Below are positions 9,259 to 18,433 of a stretch of DNA of 64,000 bases, in pieces (the first letter of the stretch is position 1; every line of letters begins with the position of its first letter). The position numbers and the translations under genes are program-made. Source of the stretch: Cellulomonas fimi. GTDB taxonomy: Bacteria > Actinomycetota > Actinomycetes > Actinomycetales > Cellulomonadaceae. The stretch covers positions 27,844 through 91,843 of the forward strand of contig NZ_JAPESW010000016.1 in the NCBI RefSeq assembly GCF_028527925.1, read 5' to 3'. The notes below the pieces were generated by a model, which worked only from the letters and a program-made list of their open reading frames with translations, was not told the DNA's origin and did no database searches.

Positions 9259-10287
9259 GTGACCACCACCTCCCTGCCGCCCATCGCCGAGCGCGCCGCC
9301 GCGCCCGCCGACGTCCCGCTGCCCGACCCGTCGCTGGGTCTCACGTGGCGCCCGATCACGCGCGACGACGTGCTGGCGCTCAGCGCGCTGGTGACACGGA
9401 CGGAGGTCGCCGACGGCGTGCCGTACCGGACGGTCGCCGAGGAGATCGACGAGAAGCTCGAGAGCGAGTGGCGCGACATCCCGCGCGACACGCTCCTCGG
9501 TCTGGACGCCGACGGCGTGCCGCGCGCGTGGGCCGAGGTCGACCAGCCCCCGGGCGACACGCGTGTCGTGCGGGCGTTCGTCGGGGGAGGCGTCGACCCG
9601 GACTGGCGGGGTCGGGGCGTCGGGCGGGCGATCGTGGCGTGGTCGCACGCGCGGGCGCGCCAGGTGCTCGCGGCGAGCGGCAAGGAGCTGCCCGCCCGGA
9701 TCGCGGCGTACGTGCCTGACGAGGCGCAGGACGCGGCGCGGCTGCTGACGCGCTCGGGCATGACCCCCGTGCGCTACTACGCGGAGATGCGCCGCCCGCT
9801 GGACGCGCCGCTGCCCGACGCGCCGACGCCCGACGGCGTGCGGATCGTGCCCTGGGCACCCGAGCACGACGAGGGTGCGCGCCTCGCGCACAACGCGGCG
9901 TTCGCCGACCACTGGGGGAGCGAGCCGCGCAACGCGGCGCAGTGGGTCCACGGCCGCAGCATGTTCGCGCCGACGTGGAGCCTCGTGGCGCTCGACGGCG
10001 ACGACCAGGTCGTCGGGTACCTCCTGTCCGGCCGGTACGAGGCCGACTGGGAGGTCACCGGCCACTCCGCCGGGTACACCGACCTGCTCGGGGTCGTGCG
10101 CGAGTGGCGCGGCCGTGGGCTCGCGTCGGCCCTGCTCGCGACCGTCATGCGCGTCTACCGCGAGGACGGCATCGAGTACGCCGAGCTGAGCGTCGACACG
10201 GCGAACCGGTCCGGCGCGCACCGCCTGTACACCGCCCTGGGCTACGAGGTGTACGCGAGCTCGGCGATGTACGCGATCGAGCTGTGA
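9259..10287 (+). CDS. Tandem GNAT N-acetyltransferase
   Basis: A 342-residue protein with two GNAT domains in tandem, the layout of mycothiol synthase (MshD) and related acetyltransferases. The acetyl-CoA-binding motif A appears as VDPDWRGRGVGRAIV at about residues 112-126 and again as VVREWRGRGLASALL at about 277-291. The second copy also has the standard C-terminal segment AELSVDTANRSGAHRLYTALGYEV. Both motifs look intact, though in MshD only one domain is catalytic. I do not assign it as MshD: the context gives no thiol link and such double-GNAT proteins are common in actinobacteria. The GTG at 9259 lies 94 bases after parE. Confidence 0.85.
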   Translation: MTTTSLPPIAERAAAPADVPLPDPSLGLTWRPITRDDVLALSALVTRTEVADGVPYRTVAEEIDEKLESEWRDIPRDTLLGLDADGVPRAWAEVDQPPGDTRVVRAFVGGGVDPDWRGRGVGRAIVAWSHARARQVLAASGKELPARIAAYVPDEAQDAARLLTRSGMTPVRYYAEMRRPLDAPLPDAPTPDGVRIVPWAPEHDEGARLAHNAAFADHWGSEPRNAAQWVHGRSMFAPTWSLVALDGDDQVVGYLLSGRYEADWEVTGHSAGYTDLLGVVREWRGRGLASALLATVMRVYREDGIEYAELSVDTANRSGAHRLYTALGYEVYASSAMYAIEL

Positions 10288-10340
10288 CGCCTCCGGGCGA
10301 CAGCCCGACCAACCGCTCCCGGGGGGCGCCCGACGCCGGT

Positions 10341-10404
10341 TAGCATCGGCGACGGCCGGACGACGAGGTCCGGCCGCGTGCCGTCCCGGACGCGTGGCGT
10401 CCGG
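10341..10404 (+). promoter_or_regulatory. Promoter and two-hairpin leader of the YhhN-type gene
   Basis: TAGCAT at 10341-10346 would start transcription near 10353. The leader then forms two perfect hairpins: 9 bp (10353-10361/10368-10376) and 8 bp (10386-10393/10397-10404), the second ending four bases before AGGAGG at 10409-10414. Both use CCGGAC/GTCCGG, so GTCCGG of the first (10368-10373) can instead pair with CCGGAC of the second (10386-10391). This permits two exclusive folds; regulation is inference. Confidence 0.4.
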
Positions 10405-10419
10405 TCCCAGGAGGTCACC

Positions 10420-11187
10420 GTGCTCCGGTCCCTGCCCCTCGCCGCTCGCGTGTGGTCGGCCCTCTACGTCCTCGACGCCGTTCTGGTGCTCGTCGGCCGT
10501 GCAGCGGGTGCCGACACGCTCGCGGAGGTCGCGCAGTGGTGCGCGATGCCGCTGCTCGCCGCGGCGGTGGTGACGGCGACCCGGTGGCCGCGCGGGCGGC
10601 TCGTCACGTGGACGCTCGTCGCGCTCGGCTGCTCCTGGCTCGGCGACACGCTGCCGGCGACGTCCGGCGGCGACTCCGCCTTCCTGCTCATGGTCGGCGG
10701 GTTCCTGCTCGCGCAGGTCGCGTACGTCATGGCGTTCGGCCCCGACGCCCGCCGCTCGGTCGCGTACCGGCACCCGGGCCGCCTGGTGCCGTACGGCGTC
10801 GTGCTCGTCGTCCTCGTCGGGCTGTGCGCGCCGCACGCGGGTGCGCTGCTCGTGCCGGTCGCGGTGTACGGCGGCGTGCTCGTCGCGATGGCGGTCCTCG
10901 CGACCGGCCTGAGCCCGCTCGCGGGCGCTGCGGGCGCGGTGTTCGTCGTGTCCGACGGTCTGATCGCGCTCGAGGCCTTCGTGCCGACGTGGCACCTGCC
11001 TGGCCAGGACGTCTGGGTCATGGTCACGTACCTGGTGGCGCAGGCGATGCTCGCGGCGGCCGTCGTCGACCGCAACCACGCCGCGCGACGAGCGCGCCCC
11101 GTCGCGGCCGGCGCGCCCCGCCCGCCGGCGCCGAAGCCCGACAACGTGGTCACGCTCGTCGGCTGGACGGGCGCCCCCGTCCGCTGA
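10420..11187 (+). CDS. Lysoplasmalogenase / YhhN-family membrane protein
   Basis: A 255-residue integral membrane protein of the YhhN (TMEM86) family; characterised members hydrolyse the vinyl-ether bond of lysoplasmalogens. About eight hydrophobic segments are visible (for example ALYVLDAVLVLVGRA, LVTWTLVALGCSWLGDTLPA, VFVVSDGLIALEAF). The family's acidic residues appear in the motifs SWLGDTL and FVVSDGLIA, probable active-site positions. A 40-residue Pro/Ala-rich cytoplasmic tail follows the last helix. The GTG at 10420 has AGGAGG five bases upstream. Whether this organism makes plasmalogens is unknown, so the substrate is open. Confidence 0.8.
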   Translation: MLRSLPLAARVWSALYVLDAVLVLVGRAAGADTLAEVAQWCAMPLLAAAVVTATRWPRGRLVTWTLVALGCSWLGDTLPATSGGDSAFLLMVGGFLLAQVAYVMAFGPDARRSVAYRHPGRLVPYGVVLVVLVGLCAPHAGALLVPVAVYGGVLVAMAVLATGLSPLAGAAGAVFVVSDGLIALEAFVPTWHLPGQDVWVMVTYLVAQAMLAAAVVDRNHAARRARPVAAGAPRPPAPKPDNVVTLVGWTGAPVR

Positions 11188-11264
11188 CCGGCGCCCGGGA
11201 CCGGGAGCACGCCGCGCCTGCCGACGCCACCGTCGCGCGGCCGGGCGCGCGGGTGCCCCGGTGG

Positions 11265-13739
11265 TCAGCCGATCGCGTGGACCGGCACCGTCAGCGGCGT
11301 GCCCGACCCGTCCCGGCGCGGGTCCGGCGTCGGCAGGTCGAGCGGCTGACCGGCGGACCCGGCTGCCCACGCGGGCCCCGCGCCGACCCAGGCCGCGATG
11401 AGCGTGTCCTCGCCCTTGAGGAACCGGTGCGAGCGGACGCCGCCCGTCGCACGGCCCTTGCCGGGGTAGGCGTCGAACGGCGTCACCTTGGCGGACCCGG
11501 CCTGCGTGCCGGGCAGCGCGCTCGACGAGCCCGACACGGTGACGACGAGCGCGTCGCCGACCTCGTCGGGCCGGACCGCACCGAACGCGACGACGCGCTG
11601 GCCGGCCGCGAGCTTGATGCCCGCCATACCGCCCGCGGCACGGCCCTGCGGGCGCACCGACGACGCGGCGAAGTGCAGCAGCGAGGAGTCGGAGCTCACG
11701 AGCACGAGCTCGTCGTCGTCCGCCGCGGCGACCGCACCGACGACCTCGTCGTCGTCCCGCAGCGCGACGACGGTCCACTCGTCCTTGTTGCCGGGCACGT
11801 CGCCCTGCGCGACGCGCTTGACGGTGCCCTGCGCGGTCGCGAGCGCGAGCGTCGGGGCGTCGGCGGCCAGCGACGCGAGGCCGACGACGCGCTCGCCCGC
11901 GGGGAGTGTCACGAGCTCGGCGAGCGGGACGCCGCCCGACAGCGACGGCGGCCCGTCGGTCGGCGGCAGCGCGGGCAGGTCGAGCACCGACAGGCGCAGG
12001 ACGCGTCCGCGTGACGTCACGACGCCGATGTCGGCGCGCGCGGTCGTCGGGACGCCCGCGGCCAGCACGTCGTGCTTCGCACGCCGGGCGTCGGCGGAAC
12101 GGACGGGCGCGTCGGCACCGGCGGTGCGCGCCAGCAGGCCCGTGCCCGACAGCAGGGCCCAGCACGGCGAGTCCTCGATCTCGAGCGGCGTGGCCGACGT
12201 GCGCGCGGCGGGCGCGCCCGACACCGACGTGCCGCCCGCGGACTCCAGCAGGATCGTGCGGCGCGGCGTGCCGTAGGTCGCGGCGACCTCGGCCATCTCG
12301 TCGGAGACGAGGACGCGCAGGCGCTGCTCGTCGCGCAGGATCGCCTCGAGCTCGGCGATCTCCGCGAGCAGCTGCTCCTTCTCGCGCTCGAGCTCGAGGC
12401 GGGAGAACTTCGTCAGGCGGCGCAGGCGCAGCTCGAGGATGTACTCGGCCTGCGGCTCGGACAGGTCGAACACCGTCTGCAGGCGCGTGCGGGCGGAGTC
12501 CGCGTCGTCGGACGAGCGGATGACCTGGATGACCTCGTCGATGTCGAGGATCGCGATCAGCAGGCCCTCGACGAGGTGCAGGCGCTCCTGCCGCTTGGCG
12601 AGCCGGAACCGGGACCGACGACGCACCACGGAGATGCGGTGGTCGACCCACACCTGGAGCAGCTCGCGCAGGCCGAGCGTCCGCGGCTGGCCGTCGACGA
12701 GCGCGACGTTGTTGATGGAGAACGAGTCCTCGAGCGGCGTGAACCGGTAGAGCTGCTCGAGCACGGCCTCGGGGTGGAAGCCCGTCTTGACCTCGATGAC
12801 GAGGCGCAGGCCGTGCTGGCGGTCCGTGAGGTCGACCGCGTCGGAGATGCCCGAGAGCTTCTTGCTCTGCACGCCCTCCTTGATCTTCTCGATGACCTTC
12901 TCCGGGCCGACCATGTACGGCAGCTCGGTGATGACGATGCCCTTGCGCTTGGGCGTGACGTTCTCGACGACCGCGGTCGCGCGCGTCTTGAAGGCGCCGC
13001 GTCCCGTCCGGTACGCGTCGCGCACGCCGTCGAGGCCGATGATCTTGCCGCCCGTCGGCAGGTCGGGCCCGGGCACGAAGCGCATGAGCTCCTCGAGCGT
13101 CGCGTCCGGGTGCATCACCAGGTGGCGTGCGGCCGCGACGACCTCGACGAGGTTGTGCGGCGCCATGTTCGTCGCCATGCCGACCGCGATGCCCGCCGCG
13201 CCGTTGACCAGCAGGTTCGGGATCGCCGAGGGCAGCACCTCCGGCTGCGTGAGCTTGTTGTCGTAGTTCGGCACGAAGTCGACGACGTCCTCGTCGAGGC
13301 CAGTCGTCATCGCCGTCGCCGACGGTGCGAGCCGCGCCTCGGTGTACCGCGGGGCGGCGGGCCCGTCGTCGAGCGAGCCGAAGTTGCCGTGCCCGTCGAC
13401 GAGCGGCAGCCGGAGCGCGAACGACTGCGCCAGACGCACCATCGCGTCGTAGATCGGCGCGTCGCCGTGCGGGTGCAGCTTGCCCATGACCTCGCCGACG
13501 ACGCGCGCCGACTTCACGTACGGCCGGTCGGGGCGCAGGCCCATGTCGGCCATCTGGAACAGGATGCGCCGCTGCACGGGCTTGAGGCCGTCGCGCGCGT
13601 CGGGCAGCGCACGGGAGTAGATGACCGAGTACGCGTACTCGAGGAACGACCCCTCCATCTCGGAGGCGACGTCGATGTCGACGATGCGCTCGACGAGGTC
13701 CTCGGGAGGGAGGTTCGGGGTCGCGGGGCGACGCGCCAT
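11265..13739 (-). CDS. parC: DNA topoisomerase IV subunit A (ParC-type)
   Basis: The 824-residue DNA breakage-reunion subunit partnering ParE. The N-terminal winged helix and tower domains run from [17 protein letters not shown] (about 44-60). The catalytic tyrosine is Tyr132 in APRYTEAR. The quinolone-determining region reads [12 protein letters not shown], with Ala94 at the position of Ser83 of E. coli GyrA and Asp98 at Asp87. The C-terminal 300 residues form the degenerate beta-pinwheel ([21 protein letters not shown] and similar blades); I do not see the GyrA-box of true gyrase A, which supports ParC. GAGGAG precedes the ATG at 13739, and GACAAT at 13781-13786 is a possible -10. It faces parE. 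Confidence 0.93.
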   Translation of the reverse strand: MARRPATPNLPPEDLVERIVDIDVASEMEGSFLEYAYSVIYSRALPDARDGLKPVQRRILFQMADMGLRPDRPYVKSARVVGEVMGKLHPHGDAPIYDAMVRLAQSFALRLPLVDGHGNFGSLDDGPAAPRYTEARLAPSATAMTTGLDEDVVDFVPNYDNKLTQPEVLPSAIPNLLVNGAAGIAVGMATNMAPHNLVEVVAAARHLVMHPDATLEELMRFVPGPDLPTGGKIIGLDGVRDAYRTGRGAFKTRATAVVENVTPKRKGIVITELPYMVGPEKVIEKIKEGVQSKKLSGISDAVDLTDRQHGLRLVIEVKTGFHPEAVLEQLYRFTPLEDSFSINNVALVDGQPRTLGLRELLQVWVDHRISVVRRRSRFRLAKRQERLHLVEGLLIAILDIDEVIQVIRSSDDADSARTRLQTVFDLSEPQAEYILELRLRRLTKFSRLELEREKEQLLAEIAELEAILRDEQRLRVLVSDEMAEVAATYGTPRRTILLESAGGTSVSGAPAARTSATPLEIEDSPCWALLSGTGLLARTAGADAPVRSADARRAKHDVLAAGVPTTARADIGVVTSRGRVLRLSVLDLPALPPTDGPPSLSGGVPLAELVTLPAGERVVGLASLAADAPTLALATAQGTVKRVAQGDVPGNKDEWTVVALRDDDEVVGAVAAADDDELVLVSSDSSLLHFAASSVRPQGRAAGGMAGIKLAAGQRVVAFGAVRPDEVGDALVVTVSGSSSALPGTQAGSAKVTPFDAYPGKGRATGGVRSHRFLKGEDTLIAAWVGAGPAWAAGSAGQPLDLPTPDPRRDGSGTPLTVPVHAIG

Positions 13740-13849
13740 GCGGGAGTGCTCCTCGGTCCGGTGCGGGATGTGCGCCGCCCATTGTCGCCCGTCCGCGGCG
13801 CGTCGCGGGCACGGCACGCGGACACGCACGACGCGGCACCCCGCCCGGA

Positions 13850-13855
13850 TAGCCT
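13850..13855 (+). promoter_or_regulatory. -10 element of the Pat-like gene
   Basis: TAGCCT ends seven bases before the ATG at 13863, implying a leaderless transcript; there is no ribosome site. Confidence 0.55.
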
Positions 13856-13862
13856 GGCCTGC

Positions 13863-16637
13863 ATGGCAGACGTCGACGAGGACGCGGCGCCCGCCCGCTA
13901 TCCCGCCGGGTGGGAGGCGGACGTCGTGCTGGCCGACGGGTCGACGACGCACGTGCGGCCCATCCGACCGAGCGACGCCGACGCGCTGCAGGCGTTCCAC
14001 GTCGCGCAGTCCGAGCGGTCCACCTACCTGCGCTTCTTCGCGCACCTCGAACGGCTGCCCGACCGCGACCTGCACCGGCTCGTCAACGTCGACCACGTCG
14101 ACCGGGTCGCGCTCGTCGCGGTCGCCGCCGACGCGGACGGCGTGGAGCACATCATCGGCGTCGCCCGCTACGACCGGCTCGTCGGCGAGGCACCCGAGGA
14201 GGCCGAGGTCGCGTTCAACGTGTCGGACGCGCACCAGGGTCGCGGGATCGGGTCGGTGCTCCTCGAGCACCTCGCCGCCGCGGCACGGGAGCGCGGCGTG
14301 CGGCGGTTCGTCGCCGACGTGCTGCCGCAGAACGGCCGGATGATCGGCGTCTTCCGGGAGGCGGGGTACGCCGTCACGCAGCAGACCGAGGACGGCGTCG
14401 TGTCCGTCGGCTTCGACATCGACCCGACCGACCGGTCGCTCGCCGTGATCGCCGACCGCGAGCACCGGGCGGAGGCGCGGTCCGTCCGCGAGCTGCTCGA
14501 GGCCGGGACGGTCGTGGTCGTCGGTCCGGGCGCGCAGGACTCCAGCACGCTCGAGGGCCGGCAGGCGGCACGTGCGGCGGCCAACCTCGTCGCGGGCGGC
14601 GGCGCGACCGTGCACACCGTCGGCGTCGAGCCGGCCGTCGACGGCGCGCACGGTCACGCGGCGCTCGCCGACGTGCCGCGCCCCGTCCCGCTCGCCGTCG
14701 TCGCCGTGCCGCCCGAGCGCGCGACCGACGTCGTGCGCGCGCTCGCGCCGCTCGGCGTGCGCGGCGTCGTCCTGCTCTCGACGGGGTTCGCCGAGACCGG
14801 CGCCGACGGGCTGGCCCTCCAGCGCACGCTCCTGCGCGTGGCGCACGCCGCGGGCATCCGCATCGTGGGACCGGCGTCGTACGGCGTGCTCGCCGCGGGT
14901 CCCGAGGGGCTGCTCAACGCCTCGCTCGAGGGCGACCCGCCGCTGCCCGGCCGCGTCGGCCTGTTCTGCCAGTCGGCGCCTCTCGCGGTCGCGCTGATCC
15001 GCGGCGTGCAGCGCCGCGGCCTCGGCCTCGCGGAGTTCGTGTCCGCGGGGCACCGCGCCGACGTGTCCGGCAACGACCTCATGCAGTTCTGGGCCGACGA
15101 CGACGGCACGGACGTCGTCGGGCTGTACCTCGAGTCGATCGGCAACCCGCGCAAGTTCTCCCGCGTGGCGCGTCGGCTCTCGTCGGTGAAGCCGGTCGTC
15201 GTCGTGACCGCGGGCCGGTCGGGCCACGTCGTCCCGCCCGGTCACGCCGTGCGGCCGACCTACGCGCCGCCGCGCACGCTGACCGAGGTCATGCGGCAGT
15301 CGGGCGTCATCCGCGTCGACAACACCCACCAGATGCTCGACGTCGCGCAGCTGCTCGCGCACCAGCCGCTGCCCCGCGGGCGCCGCGTCGCGGTCCTCGC
15401 GTCGTCCGCGTCGGTCGCCGCGCTCGTCGCGGAGGCGGTGTCTGCCGGCGGCCTCGTGCTGTCGGGTCACGTCGCGCTCCTGGCGGAGGACGCCGACGAC
15501 GACGAGATCCGTGCGACCGTCGCGGCGGTGTACGACGACCCCACCACGGACGTCGTCGTCGTGGTGCGGATCCCCACGCTGGGCCCGGTCGGGGAGACCC
15601 TGCCGCGCGAGGTCGCGGCCGCCGCCGCCAGGACCGGCTGCACGACGGTCGCGTCCGTCCTGGGCCTGCACGGCGTGACACCCGAGCTCACGGCGCTCGA
15701 CGCGGACGGCCGGTCGTGGACGGTGCCCGCGTACAGCACGCCCGAGGACGCGGCCCTCGCGCTCGGCCACGCGTCCCGCTACGCGCGCTGGCGGGCGGCC
15801 GACCGCGGCCGGCCGCTGCACCCCGACGGCGTCGACACGCGCGCCGCGCGACGGCTCGTCGCCGGGTGGCTCGCCGAGGCGGCGCCCGCACGCCCCGAGG
15901 AGCCCGACACGACCCGCTGGCCGCCCGGCGTCGCACCCGAGGGCACGGTCGACCTCGACGTCGGGCGCACGTCCGCGCTGCTCGCGACGGTCGGCGTGCA
16001 CGTCCTGCCGTCGTTCCCCGTGCACGACGCCGACGAGGCGGTCGAGGTCGCGACGCGGATCGGCTGGCCGGTCGCGCTCAAGACGACCGTGCCCGCGCTA
16101 CGGCACCGCGCCGACCTCGGCGGCGTCCGGCTCGACGTGGCCGACGAGGCGGAGCTGCGGTCCGACGTGGCGCAGGTCCTCGCGCTCGGCGCCGCGCACC
16201 GTCCCCACGGCGACGGCGCGCCGCTCGAGGTGCAGGCCATGGCTCCGCACGGGTCCGCCTGCGTCGTGCGCTCCACCGAGGACCCCCTCTACGGGCCGAT
16301 CATCAGCTTCGGCCTGGCGGGTGACGCGTCCGACCTGCTGGGCGACGTGTCGTACGGCGTGCCGCCCCTCACGGACGTCGACGTCGCCGAGCTCGTGCGG
16401 TCCGCACGTGCCGCCCCGCGCCTGTTCGGCTACCGCGGGCTGCCCGCGGTCGACGTCGCCGCGCTCGAGGACGTCATCGCGCGCGTGTCCGTGCTCGCCG
16501 ACGACCTGCCCGGCCTGCGCTCGCTCGAGCTCAACCCGGTCGTCGTGTCCGAGCACGGCGCGGTCGTCCTCGGCGCCCGCGCGACCCTCGCACCCGCCGA
16601 CCGAGCCGACTCGACGCGGCGGCTGCCCCGTGCGTGA
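13863..16637 (+). CDS. Pat-like protein lysine acetyltransferase: GNAT fused to acyl-CoA synthetase-like domains
   Basis: A 924-residue multidomain protein. An N-terminal GNAT domain (about 20-190; VSDAHQGRGIGSVLLEHL is the acetyl-CoA loop) is followed by a CoA-binding Rossmann domain (about 210-340), a succinyl-CoA-ligase-like domain (about 350-650) and an ATP-grasp domain (about 690-920). This is the domain order of Streptomyces-type PatA, with GNAT first; enterobacterial Pat has it last. Such enzymes acetylate and inactivate AMP-forming acyl-CoA synthetases. At the active-site His of NDP-forming synthetases (usually SHTGAL) the sequence reads GHAVRPTYAPP, so ligase activity is probably lost and the region is a sensor. 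The ATG is leaderless. Confidence 0.85.
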   Translation: MADVDEDAAPARYPAGWEADVVLADGSTTHVRPIRPSDADALQAFHVAQSERSTYLRFFAHLERLPDRDLHRLVNVDHVDRVALVAVAADADGVEHIIGVARYDRLVGEAPEEAEVAFNVSDAHQGRGIGSVLLEHLAAAARERGVRRFVADVLPQNGRMIGVFREAGYAVTQQTEDGVVSVGFDIDPTDRSLAVIADREHRAEARSVRELLEAGTVVVVGPGAQDSSTLEGRQAARAAANLVAGGGATVHTVGVEPAVDGAHGHAALADVPRPVPLAVVAVPPERATDVVRALAPLGVRGVVLLSTGFAETGADGLALQRTLLRVAHAAGIRIVGPASYGVLAAGPEGLLNASLEGDPPLPGRVGLFCQSAPLAVALIRGVQRRGLGLAEFVSAGHRADVSGNDLMQFWADDDGTDVVGLYLESIGNPRKFSRVARRLSSVKPVVVVTAGRSGHVVPPGHAVRPTYAPPRTLTEVMRQSGVIRVDNTHQMLDVAQLLAHQPLPRGRRVAVLASSASVAALVAEAVSAGGLVLSGHVALLAEDADDDEIRATVAAVYDDPTTDVVVVVRIPTLGPVGETLPREVAAAAARTGCTTVASVLGLHGVTPELTALDADGRSWTVPAYSTPEDAALALGHASRYARWRAADRGRPLHPDGVDTRAARRLVAGWLAEAAPARPEEPDTTRWPPGVAPEGTVDLDVGRTSALLATVGVHVLPSFPVHDADEAVEVATRIGWPVALKTTVPALRHRADLGGVRLDVADEAELRSDVAQVLALGAAHRPHGDGAPLEVQAMAPHGSACVVRSTEDPLYGPIISFGLAGDASDLLGDVSYGVPPLTDVDVAELVRSARAAPRLFGYRGLPAVDVAALEDVIARVSVLADDLPGLRSLELNPVVVSEHGAVVLGARATLAPADRADSTRRLPRA

Positions 16638-16677
16638 GCGCGGCACGCACCCCCGCGGCGGTGGGAGGATGGGCGCC

Positions 16678-17253
16678 GTGCCAGCAGTATCTGACGACCT
16701 GCGCGACGACCTGCACCGCGCCGGCTACTACCCGGAGCTCGTGGCCGACGTCCTCGACGTGGCGCTCGCGGACGAGCCCGTGGTCGCCCACCTCGTCCAC
16801 CCGGAGACGACGTTCGACGCGTCCGAGGTCCGCCGCCACGTGACGGTCCTCGTGCTCACCCCGACGCGGCTCGTCGTCGCGCACGTCGACGACCAGGCCG
16901 CCGACTCGGAGAACCCGTCGCCGAGCGCGTCCGCGACGACCGAGGCGGTCCCGCTCGCCGAGCTGCGGTCCGTCGCGCTCACCCACGTCGTGCCCCGCCC
17001 GGAGACGCACCGCGCGGGGACGCCGCCGACCGAGCTCACGCTCGCGATCGGCTGGGGTGCGGTGTCGCGCGTCGACCTCGAGCCCGCGACGTGCGGCGAC
17101 CCCGCGTGCGAGGCCGACCACGGCCTGACGGGCACGCTCACGCCCGACGACGTCGTCGTGCGCGTGAGCGCCGCCGCCGAGGGCCTCGACTCGGTCCGCG
17201 CCGCGGCGACGTTCGCGCGGCAGCTGTCCGCCGCCAGCGCGCGCGGTCGATGA
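16678..17253 (+). CDS. DUF5998 family protein
   Basis: A 191-residue actinobacterial conserved protein of unknown function. The start (SDDLRDDLHRAGYYPELVAD) and RRHVTVLVLTPTRLVVAHVDD at about 53-73 are the recognisable parts. A Cys-containing loop CGDPACEADH lies near residues 142-151. No transmembrane helix. The GTG at 16678 is chosen over the ATG at 16669 because GGGAGG ends about nine bases before it and abuts the ATG. It overlaps the next gene by ATGA and begins a three-gene run with the phosphodiesterase and thymidine kinase. Confidence 0.8.
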   Translation: MPAVSDDLRDDLHRAGYYPELVADVLDVALADEPVVAHLVHPETTFDASEVRRHVTVLVLTPTRLVVAHVDDQAADSENPSPSASATTEAVPLAELRSVALTHVVPRPETHRAGTPPTELTLAIGWGAVSRVDLEPATCGDPACEADHGLTGTLTPDDVVVRVSAAAEGLDSVRAAATFARQLSAASARGR

Positions 17254-18431
17254 CGCACCTTCCGGAGTCGCCGACGCGGCTCGTCGAGCTGCCCGTGGAC
17301 GCCGACCTCGTGCTGCCCGGCACCGACCGCGCCCTGTCGTCGCTGCTGCCCGCGCTCGCGGGCGCGCTCGGACACGAGCGGCCCGACGCCGCGGCCGACG
17401 GGCTCGGGCTCCCGCGCGCGGACCGCGTGTGCCTCGTCCTCGTCGACGGGCTCGGGCACGTGAACCTGAGCGAGCGCGCGGGCCACGCGCCGTTCCTGCG
17501 AGGGCTCGTGCGCGACTCCGCGCCGCTGACGAGCACCTTCCCGTCCACGACCGCGACCGCGATCGGCAGCCTGGGCGTGGGTGCCGGGCCCGGGACGACG
17601 GCGATGCTCGGCTACACCGTCCGCGACCCGGCGACGGGACGGCTGGGCAACCTCGTCTCGTGGACGGACCTGCCGCCCGCGCGCGAGTGGCAGCCCGAGC
17701 CCACGGTGTTCGAGCGGCTCGTGTCGGCCGGCGTGGGCGTCACGAGCGTCGGGCCCGCACGGTTCGCCGGGTCGGGCCTCACGGAGGCCGCGCTGCGGGG
17801 CGCGACGTACCGCGTGGCCGAGTCCCTCGCCGACCGCGTCGACGCGACGCTCGACGCGCTGCGGCGGCCCGGGCTCACCTACCTGTACTGGGGTGACGTC
17901 GACAAGGCGGGCCACCACCACGGCTGGGGGTCGTGGCAGTGGGGCGACGCGCTCGCCGAGCTCGACGCCGAGCTGGGACGGCTCGCGCGGAGCCTGCCGC
18001 GCGGCACGCTCCTCGTCGTGACCGCGGACCACGGCATGGTCGACGTCGACCGCTCCGCGCGCTGGGACGTCGCGACCGACCCGGTGCTCGGGGCGGACGT
18101 CGCGCTCGTCGCGGGGGAGCCGCGCGCGTCGCACCTGCACCTGCGCCCGGGCGCCGACGCCCACGCCGTGGCCGAGCGGTGGCGCGGCACGCTGGGGGAC
18201 GCGGCCGTCGTCGTCACGCGCGAGGCCGCCGTCGACGCAGGCTGGTTCGGGTCGGTCGGCGACCGCGCGCGCCGCGTGCTGGGCGACGTCGTCGTCGCCA
18301 TGACGGGTCGCGCGACGGTCGTGGACTCCGCGACGCAGACCCCGGCGTCGCTCGACCTCGTCGGCGTGCACGGCTCGCTGACCCGGCACGAGATGCTCGT
18401 GCCGTTCCTCGTCGTCCAGAAAGGCTCCTGA
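17250..18431 (+). CDS. Alkaline phosphatase-superfamily nucleotide pyrophosphatase/phosphodiesterase
   Basis: A 393-residue metal-dependent hydrolase of the type I phosphodiesterase/nucleotide pyrophosphatase group. Two-metal signatures are in order: Asp in LVLVDGLGHVN (about 62-72), the nucleophilic Thr in STFPSTTATA (about 92-101), the Asp/His pair in GDVDKAGHHHGW (about 214-225), TADHGM (about 260-265) and a late His in GVHGS. All ligands look present. No signal peptide, so cytoplasmic; the natural substrate is unknown. Tight coupling to DUF5998 and thymidine kinase hints at nucleotide metabolism but does not prove it. Confidence 0.87.
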   Translation: MTHLPESPTRLVELPVDADLVLPGTDRALSSLLPALAGALGHERPDAAADGLGLPRADRVCLVLVDGLGHVNLSERAGHAPFLRGLVRDSAPLTSTFPSTTATAIGSLGVGAGPGTTAMLGYTVRDPATGRLGNLVSWTDLPPAREWQPEPTVFERLVSAGVGVTSVGPARFAGSGLTEAALRGATYRVAESLADRVDATLDALRRPGLTYLYWGDVDKAGHHHGWGSWQWGDALAELDAELGRLARSLPRGTLLVVTADHGMVDVDRSARWDVATDPVLGADVALVAGEPRASHLHLRPGADAHAVAERWRGTLGDAAVVVTREAAVDAGWFGSVGDRARRVLGDVVVAMTGRATVVDSATQTPASLDLVGVHGSLTRHEMLVPFLVVQKGS

Positions 18432-18433
18432 CC

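Noticed and set aside
9259..10287. Mycothiol synthase MshD
   Set aside because: Tandem GNAT layout fits but is common, and no mycothiol genes adjoin.
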